Shown here one piece after another: positions 53,902 to 62,507 of a DNA stretch of 64,000 nucleotides (positions are counted from its first letter, which is position 1; each line of letters starts with the position of its first letter). The position numbers were made by a program, and so were the translations under genes. The stretch is from positions 1-64,000 of the forward strand of contig JAPPII010000122.1 of NCBI GenBank assembly GCA_028820845.1. The letters run 5' to 3'. The notes beneath the pieces were generated by a model. It did no database searches and was not told the DNA's origin. It saw nothing but the letters and a program-made list of their open reading frames with translations. This stretch comes from Candidatus Poribacteria bacterium. GTDB lineage: Bacteria; Poribacteria; WGA-4E; WGA-3G.

Positions 53902-56202
53902 ATGCAACGATTACTCAGTTTCCTTTTTCTTCTAACACTATCGCTTTCAATTATATCCCCCAACGCTTTCGCACAGATCGAGTTCACACCAAACAACCCG
54001 ACAGTAATTCCTATGTTGGATCCCGTTGAAGCCGCGCATGACCATTTCCACGAAAGACGGTACGCCGAAGCAATCAAGGCGTATGAAGAACTCCTTGAAA
54101 AGGGGATTCCAAAGGGTGGTGATACCTATACACCGCTTCGGCAGAGCCAGAAGGATTCTATCCGATTAATGCTCGGACAAAGCTACAGTAAAGTCGGAGA
54201 GGATCCGGCTGCACAACGAATCTTCAGAGAGATCGTTGATGAAAACCCCGATGGATCTTATGCTACTCAAGCCGTCCATCGTTTAGGAAACCTCTTTTGG
54301 CAACGTTATCAGTTTCGACAGGCGATTTTACAATGCAAGCAGATTTTGGATCAGCATCCTAATACGGCTGCCGCTGCGACAGCCGCCTATCTCGTTGGGC
54401 AATACCAACAGACAGAGGGTAAAACCGAGGAAGCGATGGAGAGTTACAAGTACTTCCTCGACAATTTTCCCGGTTCTCCGTATCGCACAAGCGCAGTAAA
54501 TAGTCTTATTCGGTTGTATATCGCCAATGCCCGTTACACAGAAGCCGAAGAGCTTATTCAAAAGCGGTTGCAAAGCTACCCAGGCGATCTTATGTTGTTA
54601 GAACAGTTAGCGGAACTATACCAGCAGCAAGGGGAACATCCGAGGGCAATCGAGCTCTATCGTCAGGCGATTGAAAGGGATCCGAGCAATACCAACCTTC
54701 GCAGAAAATTAGGTGATCTTTACGCTAAGATCGGTGAGACCACGCAAGCTGTAAATGAATGGAAGAAAATAGTAGCAAATGAGACGAACCAAACAGATCA
54801 GCATCAACGACTTGGGGCAATCTATCTTTCTCATAAAATGTATGGAGAGGCAATTGCAGCGTATCGTCAAGCTATCCGATTGAATCCTCAAAATAGTTAC
54901 CTCTATACACAGTTGGCAGCCGCATACAAAATTCAGGGGCAAAATGAAGATGCCGCCAAGGTTTATATTGACGGTTTGCAACACGTTGGACTCGCGGAGA
55001 GTCAGCGTGAACCGATTTGGGAGGCAATGTTTGAGATTTATGAAGGCGCACATCATAAAGCATTGCAAGACAAACTTATCGCGCAACTTCAGAAACAGCA
55101 TCTACGCGAATCAGAGAACCCGAACGTCACTATGACGCTCGGAGAACTCTTTTTCCACGCTGGTAGAACAACGCAGGCACTCGAAACGTTTAGGCAACTC
55201 CACCAAAATCATCCGACTCACATTGACATGACCTTGGAGAGATATGCCGAGGTGTTAGCACGCAACGCCAGCCCACGAGCTGCGGATTTCTACAAAGCAG
55301 TCATAGATGGCTCCCGCAATAGGACACGCATCAGAAATGCCTATTCCAAACTCGCGCTGCTCTACCAAAAGATGGAAAAATGGGGAGAGGCTATCGCGCT
55401 CCTGAAGGAACTCGTCGAAAATCGCCAAGCCTCTATCCAGAACAGGCTGCTACTCGGTCAGTTGCAATTGCACGGCACCCGAGAACCCAAAGCCGCTCAG
55501 ATAACCTTTCAACCCTTAATTACGCAACGTTTAGTGACTCGCCAATTGACGGAAGCGCAGTTAGGCTTAGGAGAATGCCATATTTTACTTAAACGCTACA
55601 CACTCGCCAGAGAAGTGCTTGAACCCATCGCCAATAGGATTAACCGCTACCAAGCGACGGCTCGAAAACTGATGGGTGATTCCTATTTCTTTGCTGTAGA
55701 CTTTGATCAAGCCCTCAAGGAGTACAATCAGGTCATCCAGATATCAAAATCCGACCGACTCACGAATGATGCGCTTGAGAAGATCGTCCTTATTCAAAAT
55801 CATCAGGACTATCTCAAAATCCCGCTTACAGATTACGCAACGGCTCTGCAGCTTCACCTGAGTGGTAAAACAGAAGCCTCGCTACAGCAGTGTGAAGGAA
55901 TACTCGAACTCTATCCCCAATCCAATATCATTGATGATATTTGGTTTCTTATGGGCAATATCTACCGTGAATCGGGAAAAAATACCGAAGCAATCAATGC
56001 CTATCAGCAGGTCATTGCACGCGAAAGCCCCATCGCCGCGAAAACACTCATAAATATCGCCGAAATTTATCGACAGCAGGATGATTTGGCTAACGCCACT
56101 GCTATCTACACAAAGCTTATTACGGACTATCCTGAGAGTGTCATTATTGTTCAAGCACGCCAACAACTTGATAAGATTAACAAGATGCAGCAGAAAAGGT
56201 AA
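53902..56202 (+). CDS. Exported TPR-repeat protein
   Basis: This 766-aa protein has a signal peptide (about residues 1-24, ending FAQ). Nearly all of the rest is tetratricopeptide repeats, for example RYAEAIKAYEELLEKG, HPRAIELYRQAIERDPSN and MYGEAIAAYRQAIRLNPQN. It probably serves as a periplasmic or outer-membrane scaffold. A 6-bp GGGATT/AATCCC hairpin lies upstream at 53823-53838. No specific partner can be named. Confidence 0.82.
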   Translation: MQRLLSFLFLLTLSLSIISPNAFAQIEFTPNNPTVIPMLDPVEAAHDHFHERRYAEAIKAYEELLEKGIPKGGDTYTPLRQSQKDSIRLMLGQSYSKVGEDPAAQRIFREIVDENPDGSYATQAVHRLGNLFWQRYQFRQAILQCKQILDQHPNTAAAATAAYLVGQYQQTEGKTEEAMESYKYFLDNFPGSPYRTSAVNSLIRLYIANARYTEAEELIQKRLQSYPGDLMLLEQLAELYQQQGEHPRAIELYRQAIERDPSNTNLRRKLGDLYAKIGETTQAVNEWKKIVANETNQTDQHQRLGAIYLSHKMYGEAIAAYRQAIRLNPQNSYLYTQLAAAYKIQGQNEDAAKVYIDGLQHVGLAESQREPIWEAMFEIYEGAHHKALQDKLIAQLQKQHLRESENPNVTMTLGELFFHAGRTTQALETFRQLHQNHPTHIDMTLERYAEVLARNASPRAADFYKAVIDGSRNRTRIRNAYSKLALLYQKMEKWGEAIALLKELVENRQASIQNRLLLGQLQLHGTREPKAAQITFQPLITQRLVTRQLTEAQLGLGECHILLKRYTLAREVLEPIANRINRYQATARKLMGDSYFFAVDFDQALKEYNQVIQISKSDRLTNDALEKIVLIQNHQDYLKIPLTDYATALQLHLSGKTEASLQQCEGILELYPQSNIIDDIWFLMGNIYRESGKNTEAINAYQQVIARESPIAAKTLINIAEIYRQQDDLANATAIYTKLITDYPESVIIVQARQQLDKINKMQQKR

Positions 56203-56548
56203 TTATCGTAGCACTATGTAACCTGGGCAAGAAAGCTCGAACTTGTTCGGGGCTGCGCACTTACTCCAAACAAGTAATGATTCTGATTATCGATTTTTTT
56301 CTTGTTGATTTGTCTATAGTGTGCTACACTTAACATAAAGAGGAAGCCCGGATTTAGTCTGGGAATAGACTGGATTTAGTCTGCGGATAGACTAAATCCA
56401 TAGCGCAAGTCGCGTGTGGACTTGCGGGACAATGTATTACATTTCCATTCCTCGTATTACATTCTTGTTCGGGAGTGTTTCACTCAGATACGTCCCAACA
56501 AGTTGGAGCATCCGAAAAAATACCGAATATTGTCGAGAGGACAATCAA
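56203..56548. other. Intergenic leader with repeats ahead of the anSME-like gene
   Basis: The region holds the hairpin cluster at 56350-56426 and a TACACT box near 56325 that could be a -10 element. No further gene is seen. Confidence 0.45.
56350..56426. repeat. Direct and inverted repeats upstream of anSME-like gene
   Basis: The unit GGATTTAGTCT followed by a related ATAGACT occurs twice in tandem (from 56350 and from 56372). The second copy forms a perfect 12-bp palindrome (56371-56382 and 56389-56400). A further hairpin CGCAAGTC/GACTTGCG lies at 56404-56411 and 56419-56426. The TAGTCT/AGACTA core resembles repeats in 19441-19500. Confidence 0.65.
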
Positions 56549-57838
56549 ATGGTTCAACCCAATACACCGCGCGTATTTCATGTGATGACAAAGCCGATCG
56601 GGCCGATATGCAACCTTGATTGCGAGTACTGCTTCTATCTTGACAAAGAAAAGCTCTACCCTGAAACACGCTCTTTCCGCATGACGGACGCAATTTTGGA
56701 GGACTACGTTAAGCAATACATCGAAGCACAACAGGTCAACGAAGTCACGTTCGCATGGCAGGGCGGTGAACCCACACTCATGGGGGTGGATTTTTTCCGA
56801 AAAGCCGTTAGGTATCAGCAGAAATACAGACGACCCGGCATGCAGATTCAGAACTCCTTCCAGACAAACGCGACGCTCCTTGACGACGAATGGGGAGAGT
56901 TTTTCAAGCGAAACAAATTCTTGATTGGCGTAAGCATCGACGGACCACCGGAAATTCACGATAAATATCGCTATGATAAACGTGGGCGGTCCTCCTCTGA
57001 ACAGGTCATCCGAGGATTGCGTATCTTACAGAAGCACAAGGTTGATTACAATGTGCTGTGTGTTGTTAACAAACATAATGCTGAATACCCCAAAGAGGTC
57101 TACAACTATTTCAAAGAGCTCGGGGCAGAGTTCATGCAGTTTATTCCTGCCGTCGAGCATTTCGGCGGGAAAAATGTATCCCCGCGCTCCGTCACAGCGC
57201 GGCAGTACGGCAAATTCCTGTGTGCAATCTTCGATGAGTGGGTCGTAAACGACATCGGAAAAATTTTCGTCCAGATTTTCGATGTTGCATTGGAAGCGTG
57301 GTTAGGCTATAACCCCAGCCTCTGCGTGTTCAATGAAACTTGCGGCGATGCACTCGCAATTGAGCATAACGGCGACCTCTACTCCTGTGACCATTTCGTT
57401 ACGCCTGACTATCATATCGGGAATATCGCAGATAGCACCATCGCCGAGATGGTGGACTCACCTTTCCAACGCAAATTCGGCACGGATAAACGAGACACCC
57501 TCCCAGAATACTGTCGCAGCTGCGAAGTGAAGTTCGTCTGCAATGGCGGCTGCCCAAAGAACCGTTTTATCAAAACGCCTACAGGTGAGGACGGCTTAAA
57601 CTATCTATGTGCCGGTTATAAACAATTTTTCAATCACATTGACGAACCGATGAAGATGATGGCTTCTGCCCTTCAGATGGGACGACCGGCGAATAGTATT
57701 ATGCCTCTCATTCGCCAGCGTCAGCAGGAAAAGACGCGCGCGATTCCCGTCGCAACTTCACAGAAAGTCGGGCGCAACTCACCGTGTCCCTGCGGAAGTG
57801 GACGAAAATATAAGCAGTGCTGCCTAAACAAGAAGTAA
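56549..57838 (+). CDS. Anaerobic sulfatase-maturase-like radical SAM/SPASM protein with SEC-C tail
   Basis: The product (429 aa) is a radical SAM enzyme with the motif C-N-L-D-C-E-Y-C and the anSME-type context KPIGPICNLDCEYCFYLDKE. The SPASM cysteine region (NETCGDALAIEHNGDLYSCD and the YCRSCEVKFVCNGGCPKNR block) follows. A SEC-C motif, PCPCGSGRKYKQCC, ends the chain. anSMEs convert Cys or Ser to formylglycine in sulfatases, but no sulfatase is in the window. GAGAGG lies 8 nt before ATG 56549. Confidence 0.87.
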   Translation: MVQPNTPRVFHVMTKPIGPICNLDCEYCFYLDKEKLYPETRSFRMTDAILEDYVKQYIEAQQVNEVTFAWQGGEPTLMGVDFFRKAVRYQQKYRRPGMQIQNSFQTNATLLDDEWGEFFKRNKFLIGVSIDGPPEIHDKYRYDKRGRSSSEQVIRGLRILQKHKVDYNVLCVVNKHNAEYPKEVYNYFKELGAEFMQFIPAVEHFGGKNVSPRSVTARQYGKFLCAIFDEWVVNDIGKIFVQIFDVALEAWLGYNPSLCVFNETCGDALAIEHNGDLYSCDHFVTPDYHIGNIADSTIAEMVDSPFQRKFGTDKRDTLPEYCRSCEVKFVCNGGCPKNRFIKTPTGEDGLNYLCAGYKQFFNHIDEPMKMMASALQMGRPANSIMPLIRQRQQEKTRAIPVATSQKVGRNSPCPCGSGRKYKQCCLNKK

Positions 57839-57842
57839 CCCC

Positions 57843-58124
57843 TTTATTTTTCTCAAATCTGCTGAAACAAGTGTTGCTCGTGTGCGAAATCGGGTAAGCG
57901 CAGGTGGGCATCATGTGCCAACAGAAGATGTCGTGCGCAGGTTTTATCGAAGCAAGCGTAATTTTTGGTATACTTATAGAGATTTAGTAGATCAGTGGCA
58001 TCTATACTACAATTCTGCAACGTATTTTCAGGAAGTTGCCGTTGGTAGGATCGATGATGTTACGGTGATAAACGAAGGTTTATTTGAACTTTTTGTGCAA
58101 GACATTAATAATGGAGGCACCTAA
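57843..58124 (+). pseudogene. C-terminal remnant of a zeta-toxin-like kinase
   Basis: The frame from 57843 reads FIFLKSAETSVARVRNRV and continues GGHHVPTEDVVRRFYRSKRN, WHLYYNS and so on. It matches the C-terminal third of zeta-toxin/COG4185-like kinases (about 94 residues). The P-loop half is absent. The resemblance starts five bases after the anSME stop codon. The first usable start codon is GTG 57882, already inside the homologous region. It is therefore likely a deletion remnant and inactive. The next gene overlaps its stop (TAATG). Confidence 0.7.
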
Positions 58125-58354
58125 TGCATCAAGACAAATCAGACCCTGTTGATATCTACGAAGAAACGCTCAAGTTTTCACGCATTGGCAATCGTGCAGT
58201 TAAAAGGGCACAAGAGGAAAACCGCAAAAAAGGGATTCCGAACGTGTACGATTTCAATGGACACCTTTACTATGAACTGCCGAATGGTAAACTGACAACG
58301 GAAGATCCGTATCCTTTATCAAGGGAAACGGATTCGGATGAGGAAAAATGTTAA
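58124..58354 (+). CDS. Small protein next to zeta-toxin remnant, possible antitoxin
   Basis: This 76-aa protein has a charged N-terminal part (NRAVKRAQEENRKKGIPNVY) and a C-terminal GHLYYELPNGKLTTEDPYPL. Short proteins like this sit beside zeta-like kinase genes in other bacteria, so an antitoxin or partner role is possible. It has GGAGG at 58113-58117 and its start overlaps the remnant's stop by one base. It appears intact although the toxin half is lost. Confidence 0.55.
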   Translation: MHQDKSDPVDIYEETLKFSRIGNRAVKRAQEENRKKGIPNVYDFNGHLYYELPNGKLTTEDPYPLSRETDSDEEKC

Positions 58355-59121
58355 CTATCTGTTACGACCCTTACTCCGGCACATTAGGCAGATTTACACG
58401 CGCAGAGATTTTTAATCTCGTTGCCGAAGCAGGCTATGAAGGCATCAACATCCCCGTAAATGCTGCGTTTCTCGGTGAACTCTCAATCGCCGAGATAGAC
58501 GATGCCATCCGTCTTGCAGAGAAGCATAATCTTGTTGCCCCAACAATCGGCTTTGGCAACCATATTTTGACAACCCCTGCCAGAAAAGACGAGGCATTAC
58601 AGCACTTTGAGATTGTCCTTGAAGTGGCACGCAGATTCAACGCTGAGATTATCGGCGTATGGGTGAATCCGTCAGAGGGTGTATCCCGACAGGAATCTCT
58701 GGACGCACTCGCCGACAACCTCTCGCAGATGATACCCCCTTGCAATGAGAACGGAATGAAAATCGCCCTTGAGTTTGAGAAAGGCTGCCCATTGGATAAC
58801 TATCGCGAAGGCGTTGCGTTTATTGAAGACACGGGATTGTCAGTCTATCTAACAGCCGACACATATCACCTTTTCAACGACAGCGCAGAACCGAAGACAG
58901 CAGCACACGCTATGAAAGCCTGTTTGGGTGATGTACATGTATCGGGAAGCAATCGCGGTGAACCCGGTGGCGGCGTTTTCGATTTTGAGACGTTTGCACA
59001 AGGTTTGAAAGAGGTCGGCTTTTCCGGTCCGTTGGTCGTCCAGTACAAGATGGAGGATGTCGCGAGCATCACCCGCAGCTGCGAATTTACCAAGAAGTTT
59101 CGGACAATGATACAGTCATAA
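58348..59121 (+). CDS. Sugar phosphate isomerase/epimerase-like TIM-barrel protein
   Basis: This 257-aa protein is of the xylose-isomerase-like TIM barrel (AP endonuclease 2) family: FNLVAEAGYEGINIP, GVWVNPSEGVSRQESLDALA, IALEFEKGCPLDN, LTADTYHLF and GDVHVSGSNRGEPGGG. Metal ligands are likely E, D, H and E in these segments. It starts inside the end of the preceding small gene (7-nt overlap). The substrate is not known. Confidence 0.82.
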   Translation: MLTICYDPYSGTLGRFTRAEIFNLVAEAGYEGINIPVNAAFLGELSIAEIDDAIRLAEKHNLVAPTIGFGNHILTTPARKDEALQHFEIVLEVARRFNAEIIGVWVNPSEGVSRQESLDALADNLSQMIPPCNENGMKIALEFEKGCPLDNYREGVAFIEDTGLSVYLTADTYHLFNDSAEPKTAAHAMKACLGDVHVSGSNRGEPGGGVFDFETFAQGLKEVGFSGPLVVQYKMEDVASITRSCEFTKKFRTMIQS

Positions 59122-59136
59122 GAGAGGAGTTGTGGA

Positions 59137-60246
59137 ATGAGAAAGATCGTCTTTTTATTTTTTGCTGTTACCCTAATAATTGGATCTGCTTATGCCCACG
59201 TGACAGATCACTCAGCAACGGAAACCAAAAGTTTTCAATTCGTCGCACATCACGAGACATCCCACGATACACAACTTACCAGTGGACAGGGCGCGCTTAA
59301 GTTCAAAGTCCTCTATACACGCGATCATTTTCCAACAGAAGTGGTTACTGCAATTGATAAAGCACACGGCGGTTTTGACGTAGACCGACGGGATGGAAAA
59401 GGGGAGACCTACTTCCAACTACCCGGTGTCGGTATCATCGAAATCAGTGCCGATCTGAAAACAACGCGGCTGATTGAGACGCCTGCTGCGCTGAAAGATG
59501 CCAACGCACATTATGTCACCGTCTGGTCAACAACTGACGGGATGCCCTACCTCTCTTTCCCAGCAAACGATGTCGGTAAAATCTTCACAACAACATTAGA
59601 CGGGAAGCTGGTGCATACATTGGAAGCCCCAGACGCAATGACGGATTTCGAGCATCAGGCAGTCAATACCTATTTTAGTGAAGGCGGAGCGTTCGTCCCT
59701 ACCGGCGTGACACATGTTGATGGTATGCTCTACATTACCACCGGCTACTCTGATTTGGATTACATCTTGGGAGCGAAACTCACAAGTCTTGACCCACTTG
59801 AAGCGAGTTGGTATCCTCTGGCGTTCGGTGGTAGAGGCGATGAACCCGGGCAATTCGGCACGGGACATCATATTACAGTACCTTATGGCACAAATCGATT
59901 GGACGCTTCTGACCGAGCAAATGCAGAGATCGAACGCTATGCGCCAGACGGCACCTATCTGGAGACGCTTCCACTTATCAAGGGCTCATTCCCATGTAGC
60001 ATTGATTATGAAGCAGGATATGCCGTTGTCGCGTGCCTCTACGGACCGAATAAAGAGAAAGGCGCGCCACTCTATATCCTCGACGGAAATAACCTCGTTT
60101 CAACTGTTATGTTAAAGGAGGAACTCGGTGTGGAGACTTTCCAGCATTTGCACGGCGCAGTGATTCGCAAGGTTGATGGCAAGTTTTACATCATCGCGCA
60201 ATCGTGGAATCCCGGGGATATTATCGTTTTGGAACAAGTGATGTAG
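59137..60246 (+). CDS. Exported beta-propeller protein
   Basis: This 369-aa protein has a signal peptide (about residues 1-20, ending AYA). Repeated beta-propeller-like strands follow, such as GVTHVDGMLYITTGYSDLDY and LHGAVIRKVDGKFYIIAQSW, as in NHL or six-bladed propeller proteins. The early HVTDHSATET and HHETSHDTQ stretches are His-rich. GAGGAG precedes the ATG, 15 nt after the isomerase gene. The function is unknown. Confidence 0.72.
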   Translation: MRKIVFLFFAVTLIIGSAYAHVTDHSATETKSFQFVAHHETSHDTQLTSGQGALKFKVLYTRDHFPTEVVTAIDKAHGGFDVDRRDGKGETYFQLPGVGIIEISADLKTTRLIETPAALKDANAHYVTVWSTTDGMPYLSFPANDVGKIFTTTLDGKLVHTLEAPDAMTDFEHQAVNTYFSEGGAFVPTGVTHVDGMLYITTGYSDLDYILGAKLTSLDPLEASWYPLAFGGRGDEPGQFGTGHHITVPYGTNRLDASDRANAEIERYAPDGTYLETLPLIKGSFPCSIDYEAGYAVVACLYGPNKEKGAPLYILDGNNLVSTVMLKEELGVETFQHLHGAVIRKVDGKFYIIAQSWNPGDIIVLEQVM

Positions 60247-60267
60247 GCTATCACAGCAATAGATTTT

Positions 60268-60927
60268 TCATCGTCCGCGTAAGCGTTCCAATTCCGCCAG
60301 TGCTTTGACAAGCTCGGTTTCTGCGGTTTCTGCGCGTGCTTCTGCTGTTGCTAACCCCTCCAGTGGCGGTTGCAGCCATACGCCAGTACTGGCATCATAA
60401 AGACGTAATCCTCCATCATGATCACCTATGTCCAACCCTAACACGGACGAACGCAACCTATTTTCCACAAACGCCAGGTGATCATATACGCCATTTACGA
60501 GACGATACCCTTGCAAACGGGGTACAACCGCTCCATACGGCACATAGATATAGTATTCCTGTACACCAAGCGTCGAAGCGTACAATGTTTTCTTATGGGT
60601 CAGATCGTGTTTGTAGGTACTGGAACTGGCGATTTCCAAGACAAAATCAATCGGGGCTTCTTCCCAAAGAAGATACGTCCGCCTCAGTTTCTTAGAAATC
60701 CCGCGAACCACAAACACATCCGGAGCAACAGACTTCTGAATATTGCCCTCTTCATAGTATACTAAGAGATTACCGGATACATAGACCTCCGGGGAATCCC
60801 GAAAATGATGTTTAAGTGTCAGAATCATATCCATCATCAAATCGCGATGGAGATCCGTTTCAGCCATAGGTTTACCGTCCGATTCGGGATAAACGACTGT
60901 CGGCACTCCTTGTATTCTTTCCCGCAT
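60268..60927 (-). CDS. Uma2-family (DUF820) nuclease-like protein
   Basis: This 219-aa paralogue of the gene at 26386-27120 has the same DGKPMAETDLH, VAPDVFVV and IDFVLEIASSSTY segments. A short helical tail rich in Ala/Glu ends the chain (residues about 195-219). AGGAG precedes the ATG. It lies convergent to the propeller gene with a 21-bp gap. The PD-(D/E)xK fold is a family property; activity is not established. Confidence 0.82.
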   Translation of the reverse strand: MRERIQGVPTVVYPESDGKPMAETDLHRDLMMDMILTLKHHFRDSPEVYVSGNLLVYYEEGNIQKSVAPDVFVVRGISKKLRRTYLLWEEAPIDFVLEIASSSTYKHDLTHKKTLYASTLGVQEYYIYVPYGAVVPRLQGYRLVNGVYDHLAFVENRLRSSVLGLDIGDHDGGLRLYDASTGVWLQPPLEGLATAEARAETAETELVKALAELERLRGR

Positions 60928-61134
60928 CGTTTTATCTCCTGAAAAATTTGATTTCTGTGGTATTTGGTACTATATATGTTAACAGAAGCAATGATACAAA
61001 TCAACTCATTCAGTATTGATTTTTAACATCTATACTATCATTTTTATTCTCGAACTCATGTAACCCCTGTCTTAGATGGCTTAATCTGCACGAAAACGGA
61101 CAGTTTTTAGCAACCGTGTGCACCGAAATTGGAC

Positions 61135-62382
61135 TTATGGGGCTTTGTCGGCATCTGTGCTAAAGAAGCGTCCTGCCTCCTTAAGCCGCGGTTTGCCTTT
61201 ATGGAAACCAAAGATTCCGAGGTTATTTTCCGTGCTGCTATCCATCTCGTGAATCTTCCACCCATCCTTCGCTTCTTTCATTAAATAGAGGTGGGTTTCG
61301 CCGGGGAACGCGCCTTTGTAGCAATTGTAGCCTATAGCACTGGCTTCAATTTTGCTCCCTTTATAGCGAATCCAAAAATCCTTCAACTGATCGTTTGGTC
61401 CCCATTTGGAACCTTTCGTGCCGATACCGATCCATAATCCTTCGATAGCGATTTCAACATTCCGCCAACCGAAGGCGATTGGCACCGGTTCATTTCCAGC
61501 AAAGATTGTGCCGAAGGCAACTTTGTTGTCACTCGTCCGAAAGGTCTCCCCAATGGCTCCCATATCGTTGTCGTTAAAGGCTTTGTAGAAGTCACTATAC
61601 ACCTTTTGAATCGCTGCTTTTTCTGCTGCGAAGTCAATAGGAGGTCTCGCAGCGGTTGAGGCGATGGGATTTTCTTCAGGATTGACAGGGATAACTCTGA
61701 CTTCAGTTTCTCCCTTATCAACTCTGACAATGTCAAGGTGTTGAGCAACCATGACCAAATCTAAAATATTGACAGATCCATCTTTATTCACATCCACGCG
61801 CGGAGGGGTTGGAGAAGCTCCTGTAAAATTACCGGCTACCAGCGTTAAATCCAGAATGTTTACCTTTCCGTCTTCATTAACATCTCCGATTGATGGTAAT
61901 TGGATTGTCGTAATATGTCCATCCCTAATTGCAACTGCTAATGGTACTCCTACACTATTGGAGAGTATCACGCCCATTAGTTTAATGGTTGAATCTTTGG
62001 TCTCAATCACTTCAAATGTTAATGTGGCGAGCGTCCCTTCGCTAGAGGAAACTGTCCCAAATAAGGATGTTGCTGCAATATAAACAGTATTGTTAGAGAC
62101 TATCGGAGATAAAGTGAAAGCACCTGCTGGAAGGTAATCCGCATTTGCTCCTTCAATATAGCGGAGTGCTGTTGGATCAAAACCAATAGTCAATTCATAT
62201 CCGGCAACATCTTGAGCATTCGATATTTGAATGTTTACATTCATCCGTTCGCCAACTGCAATAGGATCAGTTTTTGTGAATTCTACATGGACAAGAGACT
62301 CACTGTAACTCATCTTGCTAAATTCTTGGCATATCATAAGAGTTAAAAAGAAAAACAGAATCTTTCCAAAAAACTTCTTCAT
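61135..62382 (-). CDS. Exported cohesin-dockerin protein with SnoaL/NTF2-like domain
   Basis: This 415-aa protein has a signal peptide, then a cohesin domain (about residues 30-160: VNIQISNAQDVAGYELTIGF, GTLATLTFEV). A dockerin with two EF-hand-like calcium loops follows (about 165-218: GDVNEDGKVNILDLTLVAGNF-type and its repeat). A linker leads to an NTF2/SnoaL-like domain (about 262-390: QKVYSDFYKAFNDNDMGAI). Having cohesin and dockerin on one chain is unusual for cellulosomes. It may mediate self-assembly on the surface. No carbohydrate-active enzyme is fused. Confidence 0.8.
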   Translation of the reverse strand: MKKFFGKILFFFLTLMICQEFSKMSYSESLVHVEFTKTDPIAVGERMNVNIQISNAQDVAGYELTIGFDPTALRYIEGANADYLPAGAFTLSPIVSNNTVYIAATSLFGTVSSSEGTLATLTFEVIETKDSTIKLMGVILSNSVGVPLAVAIRDGHITTIQLPSIGDVNEDGKVNILDLTLVAGNFTGASPTPPRVDVNKDGSVNILDLVMVAQHLDIVRVDKGETEVRVIPVNPEENPIASTAARPPIDFAAEKAAIQKVYSDFYKAFNDNDMGAIGETFRTSDNKVAFGTIFAGNEPVPIAFGWRNVEIAIEGLWIGIGTKGSKWGPNDQLKDFWIRYKGSKIEASAIGYNCYKGAFPGETHLYLMKEAKDGWKIHEMDSSTENNLGIFGFHKGKPRLKEAGRFFSTDADKAP

Positions 62383-62507
62383 AAAAAATTACTTCCTTTC
62401 AGAATCAGATGTTACACACTAAAATCATATTTCGCTCAAACTTTGGTGTATTACTCAATTTATGTCGTCTGTAGACAAGTAGATTTTTCCTAAGACAACC
62501 GTTCAAG

